From positions 1 through 11,115 of the forward strand of contig JBHPCZ010000109.1 of assembly GCA_042573625.1 (NCBI GenBank): a stretch of DNA of 11,115 bases. The letters are read 5' to 3'. Both the position numbers and the translations under genes were made by a program. Shown piece after piece: positions 1-6,361 of this stretch (the stretch's first letter is position 1; every line of letters starts with the position of its first letter). The notes beneath the pieces are model-generated. The model did not search any database. It was not told where the DNA came from and saw only the letters and a list, made by a program, of their open reading frames with translations. Source of the stretch: JBHPCZ01 sp042573625 (GTDB taxonomy: Bacteria > Desulfobacterota > Desulfobacteria > Desulfobacterales > UBA11574).

Positions 1-293
1 TTGACAAGTGGCCGTATTATACCAGGGCGGTTATACCGGTCAAATTTTATCCCATGGTAAGAAACAAGGCAGATGTGGACACGTTTGCCGTAAAAGCAAC
101 CTTCTGCACAAGCGCCGATGTCCCTGACAATGTCGTTTATGCGATAACCAAAGAAATCTTTGACAACCTGGAAGATTTCAAGAAGCTGCATCCGGCTTAC
201 GGTGTTCTCACCCAAAAGAACATGCTGGAAGCATTAAGCGCCCCCATTCATTCGGGCGCCATGAAATATTACAAGGAAATTGGCCTTAAATAA
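1..293 (+). CDS. TAXI-family TRAP solute-binding protein, 3' part only (SBP1)
   Basis: The reading frame is open from base 3 to the TAA at 291-293, so the window begins inside this gene; the internal ATG at 54 is not the start. The visible ~96 residues are the C-terminal lobe of a periplasmic TAXI binding protein, which would capture a small, probably carboxylate solute for a TRAP permease. They align with residues ~233-327 of the complete paralogue at 740-1723: both share DFKKLHP followed by an L-S-A-P-(I/L)-H-x-G-A-(M/V)-K-Y-Y-K-E-x-G-L ending. DNA at 171-208 matches 1595-1632 at 34 of 38 positions, which points to a tandem duplication. One difference stands out: the IPGGMY loop of the paralogue is IPVKFYP here, so the ligand may differ. 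No terminator is visible downstream. Family assignment is secure; the ligand is unknown. Confidence 0.9.
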   Translation, partial: DKWPYYTRAVIPVKFYPMVRNKADVDTFAVKATFCTSADVPDNVVYAITKEIFDNLEDFKKLHPAYGVLTQKNMLEALSAPIHSGAMKYYKEIGLK

Positions 294-388
294 GCGTGAT
301 AGCCTTTTTGCCAACTTCCAGACAGCGGTTTTCAACCCCCCGCTCCGACGCTTGTACATTTGAAGCTATTTCTGGATGGAAACTATAA

Positions 389-546
389 CCTAAATTGAGC
401 GATTTTTTACTCGATCTGCACCGATCTCCTGCGCATAAAGGCTTTACAAAAATCCTCGATATATCCACGGGCATGCCTGCGGTTTGTGCAAATCTTTCTG
501 CATCAAGATCTCAGCACATATCTTCGCAAAAATCGCTCAACTTAGG
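389..546. repeat. 158-bp imperfect palindromic (MITE-like) intergenic repeat
   Basis: The ends are 19-bp inverted repeats matching at 18 positions: CCTAAATTGAGCGATTTTT at 389-407 and AAAAATCGCTCAACTTAGG at 528-546. The arms keep partial complementarity inward, many differences being transitions that would still pair as G-U in RNA. A secondary palindrome around GCATGC lies near the centre (465-482). TATAA flanks both ends in direct orientation (384-388 and 547-551). That could be a target duplication, but the solo copy at 8682 also carries AACTATAA before CCTAA, so the flank may be part of the repeat. No transposase is encoded. It occupies the middle of the 446-bp gap between SBP1 and SBP2. 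I see nothing identifiable in 294-388. The inverted repeat is seen directly; the mobile-element reading is inference. Confidence 0.7.
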
Positions 547-570
547 TATAATTATAAAACGCTTGCGTTT
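523..570 (+). promoter_or_regulatory. Candidate promoter with operator-like palindrome for the SBP2 gene
   Basis: A perfect TATAAT (547-552) directly follows the right end of the palindromic repeat. TTCGCA (523-528, 4 of 6 against TTGACA) lies 18 bp upstream and is inside the repeat arm. Five bases downstream is a perfect palindrome, AAACGC-TT-GCGTTT (557-570), which would overlap the transcription start, the usual place for a repressor operator. The leader to the ATG at 740 would be about 180 nt. The motifs are visible; their use as promoter and operator, and the identity of any regulator, are inferred. Confidence 0.4.
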
Positions 571-739
571 AAAGGTCTGACTTGTTATGAATAAAGATTA
601 TTGACTGGATGTAATTCATTAACTATTCGGCATTTATTTCCAAGTTGATTTGAAAGAAAGGAGGTGGGGGAAAAGTAAGCTTAAATCGAGTATGTAGGCA
701 AAGATAAATCTGCTCAGATTATTCCATAAGGAGGTACAT

Positions 740-1723
740 ATGAAAAAGACTTTAGTTATTGGCGTTGCGCTTTTGTTCGGGTTCGTCATGATTATGGGCG
801 CTACACCGACAACCGCGCAGGCGAAAACCCTATACGTTACCATCGGAACCGGCGGCGTAACCGGTGTTTATTATCCCACAGGCGGCTCCATCTGCCGTCT
901 GGTGAATAAAACCCGGAAAGATCACGGCATTCGCTGCTCTGTTGAGAGCACCGGCGGCTCTGTCTATAACCTGAACACAATTCGAGCGGGCGAGCTGGAC
1001 ATGGGCGTTGCCCAGTCTGACTGGCAGTACCACGCCTATCACGGTACCAGCAAGTTCAAAGACCAGGGTCCGAATAAGGATCTGCGCGCGGTGTTCTCAG
1101 TTCATCCCGAGCCGTTTACGGTTGTCGCCCGCAAGGACTCCGGCATTAAAAACTTTATGGACCTCAAAGGCAAACGGGTCAACATCGGCAATCCCGGCTC
1201 CGGTCAGCGCGGCACAATGGAGGTCGTTATGAAGGCGCTGGGCTGGACCAAGGATTCTTTTAAACTGGCTTCCGAGCTAAAATCCGCTGAGCAGTCCAAG
1301 GCGCTGTGCGACAATAAAATTGACGCCATCGTATTTACCGTGGGTCATCCCAGCGGCTCCATCAAAGAGGCCACCACCTCCTGTGATTCGATTATCGTGC
1401 CGGTAACCGGTAAAGCGATTGACAAGCTGGTAAAAGACAATGACTACTACCGAACAGCCACCATACCCGGAGGAATGTATCGCGGAACCGACACCGACAC
1501 CAAAACATTCGGCGTTGGCGCAACTTTTGTGTCGACGGCTAAGGTGCCTGAAAGGGTCATTTACAATGTGGTCAAGGCGGTTTTCGAGAATTTCGACGAT
1601 TTCAAGAAGCTTCATCCGGCTTTCAGTGTTCTGAAAAAAGAGGAGATGATCAAAGACGGTCTCTCCGCCCCCTTGCACAGAGGTGCTGTGAAATACTACA
1701 AAGAGGCAGGCTTGATGAAATAG
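740..1723 (+). CDS. TAXI-family TRAP transporter solute-binding protein (SBP2)
   Basis: A 327-residue periplasmic receptor that would bind a small, probably carboxylate solute and deliver it to the TRAP permease encoded next. Residues 1-28 form a Sec signal peptide (MKK, hydrophobic core, cleavage likely after TAQA). Family motifs: GTGGVTGVYYPTGG at 36-49, a TGGSVYNL loop at 71-78 leading to GELDMGVAQSD, DLKGKRVNIGNPGSGQRGT at 141-159, VGHPSGSI at 201-208, IPGGMY at 242-247 and a C-terminal L-S-A-P-L-H-R-G-A-V-K-Y-Y. Length is typical. Cysteines 52/66 and 190/215 recur in the third TAXI protein of this locus and may form disulfides. The start is firm: TAAGGAGGT at 727-735 is a full match to the anti-Shine-Dalgarno sequence. 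A terminator follows before the permease. Substrate not deducible. Confidence 0.95.
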   Translation: MKKTLVIGVALLFGFVMIMGATPTTAQAKTLYVTIGTGGVTGVYYPTGGSICRLVNKTRKDHGIRCSVESTGGSVYNLNTIRAGELDMGVAQSDWQYHAYHGTSKFKDQGPNKDLRAVFSVHPEPFTVVARKDSGIKNFMDLKGKRVNIGNPGSGQRGTMEVVMKALGWTKDSFKLASELKSAEQSKALCDNKIDAIVFTVGHPSGSIKEATTSCDSIIVPVTGKAIDKLVKDNDYYRTATIPGGMYRGTDTDTKTFGVGATFVSTAKVPERVIYNVVKAVFENFDDFKKLHPAFSVLKKEEMIKDGLSAPLHRGAVKYYKEAGLMK

Positions 1724-1735
1724 CAAACTGATGAG

Positions 1736-1770
1736 AAAAGTGCGCTGTTTCGGCGGCGCACTTTTTCTTA
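1736..1770 (+). terminator. Rho-independent terminator between SBP2 and permease genes
   Basis: AAAAGTGCGC (1736-1745) pairs perfectly with GCGCACTTTT (1756-1765) around a 10-nt loop, followed by T-rich sequence (TTTTTCTTA). It begins 13 bp after the SBP2 stop. The gap to the permease is 179 bp with no other clear promoter, so partial read-through would give much SBP2 mRNA and less permease mRNA, a common arrangement in binding-protein operons. The ratio effect is inference. Confidence 0.85.
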
Positions 1771-1902
1771 AGTTTGAGGTATTCATATTGGGGCAAAACC
1801 TCTCTGCAGCCTCATTAAAATGACGTTAACATATCTTCCGGCAGCAACCCCGAAGTCAGCGTATAGAAAAACAACATTATTCTCACAGGAGGAATCATCG
1901 CA

Positions 1903-4482
1903 ATGGCCGAACCGACACATACCACGGCATCTGAAGAAGAGCTTCAGGAGATGATTGCCGAAACGGAGACGGGCGCCCGTAATCCAACCGGCGCGATTCC
2001 GAAAAAAATCCTCTTTTTTGTACCGCTCGCCTGGACGCTTTTTCAGCTCTGGTACGCATCTCCCCTGCCTTTCATCTTTAATATTTTCGTTCTGAACGAT
2101 ACGGAGGCAAGAGCGATCCACCTCGCTTTTGCAATTTTTCTATCCTATACGGCGTATCCCACGTTTAAATCATCGCCCAGGGACTACATCCCATTCCAGG
2201 ACTGGGTGATGTCGCTGATTGGTGCGTTTTGTGCCGCGTACATATTTATTTTCTATGTGGAACTTTCTGACCGCCCGGGCATGCCGACCCAGTTGGACCT
2301 GATTGTCTCTGTTGTCGGGCTCATTATGCTGCTGGAGGCGACCCGACGCGCGCTGGGTCCGCCGCTGATGGTTGTCTGTGGTGTATTTGTCATCTATACC
2401 TTTTTCGGACCCTATATGCCGGATGTCATCGCGCACAAGGGTGCCAGCCTTTCCAAAGGCATGTCCCACTACTGGTTGTCCACCGAGGGTGTATTCGGGG
2501 TCGCGCTTGGGGTCTCGACCAGCATGGTATTTATGTTCGTGCTGTTCGGCGCGCTGCTCGAAACCGCCGGTGCCGGCAACTACTTTATCCGCTGCGCTTT
2601 TGCCGGGCTCGGCCATATGCGCGGCGGACCGGCCAAGGCGGCGGTGGTCGCATCAGGACTGACCGGCCTGATATCCGGATCATCCATCGCCAACGTGGTC
2701 ACCACCGGAACGTTCACGATCCCGCTGATGAAAAAATGCGGGTTTTCAGCGGAAAAGGCCGGGGCGGTTGAGGTGGCCTGTTCGACCAACGGTCAGCTCA
2801 TGCCGCCGGTGATGGGTGCTGCGGCGTTTCTGATGGTCGAATATGTCGGCATCTCCTATATCGAAGTGATCAAACACGCCTTTTTGCCGGCCATCATCTC
2901 CTACATTGCACTGGTATATATTGTCCACCTTGAAGCCTGTAAGATGGGTCTTGAAGGAATGGAAAGACTGGTAGTTAAAACATTTGCTCAGAAACTGCTC
3001 GGCTTCGTAATGGCATTTCTGTTTATGGTCATCATGGGCGGTGCAACCTACTACGGAATCGGTTGGATCAAAACCGTGGCAGGCAATGCAACCATATACA
3101 TTGTGTCAATCCTGATTTTTGTTTCTTACATTCTACTTCTCGCCTTTGCCTGCAAAGTGCCGGAACTGGAGGTCAGCCATGAGATCGACGTGCTGCCGGA
3201 GTTGGGACCGACCGCCCAGTCCGGATATTATTTTCTGCTGCCCGTGGTGGTGTTGATGTGGTGTTTGACGGTGGAACGGCTGTCACCCTCGCTCTCAGCT
3301 TACTGGGCCACAGTGTTAATGATCTTTGTTGTACTCACACAGCGGCCGTTGAAAGGTTTTTTCCGTAAAATCAAGGGGCATGAGGCCTCCTTCAAGCGCG
3401 GTTTTGATGAACTGATTGTGGGTCTGGTCGCAGGTGCCAGAAATATGATCGGCATCGGTGTCGCTACTTCTGCGGCCGGTATCGTCGTCGGGACCGTCAC
3501 CCTGACCGGAATCGGGCTGGTCATGACCGAATTCGTTGAGTATATCTCGGGCGGAAATCTGATGCTGATTTTGCTGTTTACCGCCATCATCAGCCTTATT
3601 CTGGGCATGGGGCTGCCCACAACGGCGAACTATATCGTGGTGTCCACCCTGATGGCGCCGGTGATCGTGACCCTGGGAGCCCAGGCCGGTCTGATCGTAC
3701 CCCTCATCGCGGTGCATCTTTTTGTTTTCTATTTTGGCATCCTGGCGGATGATACCCCGCCGGTGGGGCTTGCCGCTTTTGCCGCGGCCGGCATATCCGG
3801 CGGTGATCCGATCAAGACCGGCATCATGGGTTTCGGCTACGACATCCGGACGGCAATTCTGCCGTTTATCTTTATCTTTAATACGGAATTGTTGATCATC
3901 GGGGTAACCAGCTGGTTACATCTGATTCTCGTGATCACTACCTGTGTTATCGCCATGTTGGTATTTGCCGCAGCCACCCAGAATTGGTTTTTGACGAAAA
4001 ATCGTATCTGGGAAACCATCGTGCTTGCGATCATCGCACTGACGCTGTTTCGCCCCGGTTTCTGGTGGGACAAGGTTTACCCGCCGCTGACCGAAGTGCC
4101 GGCAGCCAACCTTGAACAGATGGTGAAAGAAATGGAACCCGGCTCCCAGTTGAGAATCGTGCTGAAAGGCGAAAAAGACGACGGGAAAGAATTCACCAAG
4201 ACAGTGATGCTGCCGGTGGGAGAAGCAAAAACCGGCGTTGAAAGACTGGCCGAAGCCGGAATTGAAACACGGCAGGAAGAGGGTAAAATGCTGATTGACA
4301 ATGTCGTCTTCTCGAGCCCGGCGGAAAAAGCCGGAATCGACTTTGACCAGGAGATACTCAACATTCAGGTGCCCAGCAAACGGCCGCCCAAACAGCTCGT
4401 GTTCATTCCGGCGCTGCTGCTGTTGGCGCTGGTCTGGTTTATGCAGAAGGGCCGAATTAAAAAACTTAAAGAAGCCACGTAA
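1903..4482 (+). CDS. TRAP transporter permease, fused 4TM/12TM subunits with DUF3394 tail
   Basis: An 859-residue inner-membrane protein that would import the solute bound by a TAXI receptor, driven by an ion gradient. The first ~165 residues hold about four membrane spans equivalent to DctQ; the rest is the large DctM-like transport domain. Visible DctM signatures are G-S-S-I-A-N-V-V at 258-265 with I-P-L-M-K-K at 273-278, GMGLPTTANYIVVSTLMAP at 568-586, and FGILADDTPPVGLAAFAAAG at 611-630. After the last transport spans, residues ~727-828 form a soluble domain ending in SSPAEKAGIDFDQEI (804-818), which matches the DUF3394 tail of TAXI-type permeases and looks PDZ-like. One final span (~831-846) and a basic end follow. 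Start supported by AGGAGGA at 1887-1893. This fused form needs no separate small permease subunit. Substrate unknown. Confidence 0.95.
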   Translation: MAEPTHTTASEEELQEMIAETETGARNPTGAIPKKILFFVPLAWTLFQLWYASPLPFIFNIFVLNDTEARAIHLAFAIFLSYTAYPTFKSSPRDYIPFQDWVMSLIGAFCAAYIFIFYVELSDRPGMPTQLDLIVSVVGLIMLLEATRRALGPPLMVVCGVFVIYTFFGPYMPDVIAHKGASLSKGMSHYWLSTEGVFGVALGVSTSMVFMFVLFGALLETAGAGNYFIRCAFAGLGHMRGGPAKAAVVASGLTGLISGSSIANVVTTGTFTIPLMKKCGFSAEKAGAVEVACSTNGQLMPPVMGAAAFLMVEYVGISYIEVIKHAFLPAIISYIALVYIVHLEACKMGLEGMERLVVKTFAQKLLGFVMAFLFMVIMGGATYYGIGWIKTVAGNATIYIVSILIFVSYILLLAFACKVPELEVSHEIDVLPELGPTAQSGYYFLLPVVVLMWCLTVERLSPSLSAYWATVLMIFVVLTQRPLKGFFRKIKGHEASFKRGFDELIVGLVAGARNMIGIGVATSAAGIVVGTVTLTGIGLVMTEFVEYISGGNLMLILLFTAIISLILGMGLPTTANYIVVSTLMAPVIVTLGAQAGLIVPLIAVHLFVFYFGILADDTPPVGLAAFAAAGISGGDPIKTGIMGFGYDIRTAILPFIFIFNTELLIIGVTSWLHLILVITTCVIAMLVFAAATQNWFLTKNRIWETIVLAIIALTLFRPGFWWDKVYPPLTEVPAANLEQMVKEMEPGSQLRIVLKGEKDDGKEFTKTVMLPVGEAKTGVERLAEAGIETRQEEGKMLIDNVVFSSPAEKAGIDFDQEILNIQVPSKRPPKQLVFIPALLLLALVWFMQKGRIKKLKEAT

Positions 4483-4608
4483 TCTCTTGGAATATGGGCT
4501 TAACCGCCCACGACTTGTGCTTTTTCCTGAAACATGGAATGTCGGAAAAAATCGGTAGTTTTATCGATTTGACGATCATTGCCCGTATCCATTCTTTTGG
4601 AGTAGATT

Positions 4609-5043
4609 ATGTTTAAAAAAATTCTCGTGCCCATAGATATTGATTATCCTAAAACCGCCGCGGCTGTTTATAACAGGGCCGCCGAAATCGCCAAATTGAG
4701 CGGCGCCGAGATTCGCCTGGTTAGCGTTATGCCGGGCTTTGGCATGCCGATTGTGGCCGCCTATATCTCTGCTGAAACGCGCAAAGAGGTTATGGATAGA
4801 TTTGAAGCGTCATTGAAGACATTTATCAATGACCATTGCGTTGAGTCCGTATCATACACCGTAAGGACCGGAAAAAACTGGGAAGAAATAATAAAAGTCG
4901 CAGACAAGTGGGAAGCGGACCTGATTGTCGTCTTCCATAACCGCAACCGTGAGATCAACGAAGCGTTCAGCAAATCCTGCTCTCAGAGAGTCGCGGATAA
5001 CGCCAGCTGTTCGGTGCTGCGGCTGCGGAATATTCAGGTTTAG
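4609..5043 (+). CDS. Universal stress protein (UspA-fold) lacking the glycine ATP-loop
   Basis: A 144-residue cytoplasmic protein of the UspA family by its start (MFKKILVPID, Asp10 in the usual place), length, and C-terminal pattern (WEADLIVV at 101-108, then ASCSVLRLR at 132-140). In ATP-binding members the segment between these carries a G-x2-G-x9-G-(S/T) loop; here residues 109-125 read FHNRNREINEAFSKSCS, with no glycine, so ATP binding is doubtful. Usp genes are known next to TRAP operons (TeaD beside TeaABC), where they are thought to tune transport. It starts 126 bp after the permease, with TGGAG (4598-4602) as ribosome site, and its stop lies 38 bp before the SBP3 start, so the two are probably co-transcribed. 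A role in TRAP regulation is inference. Confidence 0.85.
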   Translation: MFKKILVPIDIDYPKTAAAVYNRAAEIAKLSGAEIRLVSVMPGFGMPIVAAYISAETRKEVMDRFEASLKTFINDHCVESVSYTVRTGKNWEEIIKVADKWEADLIVVFHNRNREINEAFSKSCSQRVADNASCSVLRLRNIQV

Positions 5044-5081
5044 ATTCCTTTACATTCGGTTCAAATCCTGCGGAGGGAAAC

Positions 5082-6083
5082 ATGATTACCTTCAAACGTA
5101 AAAAGTATATCTGCTTCAGCTGGTTTTTGAAGCGAGCGCCGATCATTTGCGCATTTTTAATCGTCGGATTTTCCCCTTTTCCCGCGAATGCCTTTGATAT
5201 TCTTTTAGGTACCGGAGAAACCGGATCATTTTCTCACTTTACCGGCCGGACAATCTGCAGGATCATTAACCGGCACGCCGATGATATTAACTGTAAAACA
5301 GCTCCGGCACCCGGCGACGTGCACAATCTCACCAACCTTCGGGAGGGCTCCCTGGACATCGGCCTGATCGATTCACGCATGCTTCACGACGCGACGAACA
5401 AAACCGGTTATTTCGAGTTTCTTGATATCAGTTACGATAATCTGCGCGTTCTTCTCCCGCTGTATGAAGTTCCTGTTGCACTCGTGGTTCGCAGCAATGC
5501 GAAAATCACTTCTCTGGACGCGCTGAAAGGAAAGCGGATTAATGCCGGCGCGCCGAGATCGCTTCAGCACCTTGCGGTGGATACGATACTGAAAGCAAAA
5601 AACTGGTCGGAAAGAGATTTCAGACTGTTTGAAGAGCTGCCGCCGTCTCTGTCACAGGATACGATGGCATTTTGTCAAGGCACGGTACAGGCGATGGTAC
5701 ACATAGGGGTACATCCGGATTCGTCATTGCAGCAGTTGTTCAGACTTTGCAAGGCCGATCTTGTGAACATGAATGATAAGGATATTGAAAAACTGGTCAC
5801 CGATCATCCTGCCTTTACGAATATCAACATTGCTGCGGACACATATCCGTCTCACCCAAGGAGTGTGGCAACGTTCGGGACAAGCGTCTCGCTGATCACT
5901 TCGACAGATCTCGATGAAGAAACGGCATACAAAATCATCGATGCGATTTACAGCAACCGAAAACAACTAAAGCGTTCACATCCGGCGCTGTCTTCATTTA
6001 CTCTGGATGCAGCACGAAAGCGCAATGGCGGAATAAAACTCCATCCCGGTGCTGCCAAATATCTCTCGGAGCATGGATTTTAG
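5082..6083 (+). CDS. Divergent TAXI-like periplasmic binding protein (SBP3)
   Basis: A 333-residue protein with the TAXI fold but altered ligand loops. A basic, hydrophobic signal peptide ends near ANA|F (37/38) after an unusually long basic stretch. The frame aligns with SBP2 throughout: GTGETGSFSHFTGRTICR (43-60) without a gap, DALKGKRINAGAP (146-158), IGVHPDSSL (208-216) and LHPGAAKYLSEHGF at the end. Yet the signature residues are gone: VYYP becomes FSHF, TGGSVYNL becomes APGDVHNL, and NPGSGQRGT becomes APRSLQHLA. Cysteines 59/71 and 198/223 correspond to the pairs in SBP2. GGAGGG at 5072-5077 supports the start. It sits 38 bp after the usp gene and has no permease after it. It may bind a different ligand or act as a sensor; plain divergence of a second receptor for the same permease is also possible. 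Confidence 0.85.
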   Translation: MITFKRKKYICFSWFLKRAPIICAFLIVGFSPFPANAFDILLGTGETGSFSHFTGRTICRIINRHADDINCKTAPAPGDVHNLTNLREGSLDIGLIDSRMLHDATNKTGYFEFLDISYDNLRVLLPLYEVPVALVVRSNAKITSLDALKGKRINAGAPRSLQHLAVDTILKAKNWSERDFRLFEELPPSLSQDTMAFCQGTVQAMVHIGVHPDSSLQQLFRLCKADLVNMNDKDIEKLVTDHPAFTNINIAADTYPSHPRSVATFGTSVSLITSTDLDEETAYKIIDAIYSNRKQLKRSHPALSSFTLDAARKRNGGIKLHPGAAKYLSEHGF

Positions 6084-6136
6084 TTGTCGTTGTTAATCTT
6101 TAATCTTACAATTTTGGGTAAATAGAAGACAAATAG

Positions 6137-6301
6137 CTAAAATTCATCCTCCTCCTCATCGTCTTCATAACCCGGATATTGTTCTGGCGAATCCCCAACT
6201 TTTTTTGTAATTTTGGGATATCCCTTTGAGCCAGATGCATCTTCAATTTTTAAAACACTCAATTCATGCCACCAATCATCCCCAAAATCAAATCTGATAT
6301 T
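6137..6301 (-). pseudogene. C-terminal remnant of a pRiA4b ORF-3-like (IS1096 passenger-type) gene
   Basis: On the minus strand 55 sense codons run from 6301 down to a TAG at 6137-6139. They begin NIRFDFGDDWWHEL, the hallmark of the pRiA4b ORF-3 family (PF07929), continue with GYPKITKKVGDSPEQYPGYE, and end in an acidic tail, DDEEEDEF. Complete members are about 150-200 residues, so only the C-terminal third survives. The frame is stopped just upstream (TAG at 6302-6304, then TGA), and only about 60 bp separate it from the tex stop codon, so the 5' part is deleted. The rest of the 278-bp gap between SBP3 and tex shows no terminator or gene. The family is often plasmid- or transposon-borne; its function is not settled. 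Family recognition is from motif memory, not a search. Confidence 0.65.
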
Positions 6302-6361
6302 CTATCAAATTCGAATTCTGGCGTGGGCATAACCTGCTGAGATATCCCGGCCAATGGTCGT

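Noticed and set aside
286..580. Small frames across the 389-546 repeat on both strands
   Set aside because: They are formed by the inverted-repeat arms, have no ribosome site and match no family I recognise.
657..666. Second Shine-Dalgarno-like AAAGGAGGTG
   Set aside because: No ATG follows at a suitable distance, and a GTG start would end after a few codons. The real start at 740 has its own perfect site.
1784..1806. Sigma-54 type promoter before the permease (TTGGGGC...CTGCA)
   Set aside because: The GG and GC elements are not at the required 10-bp separation.
4500..4575. Hairpin TTTTTCC/GGAAAAA after the permease gene as a terminator
   Set aside because: The stem is short and AT-rich with a long loop and no T tract after it.
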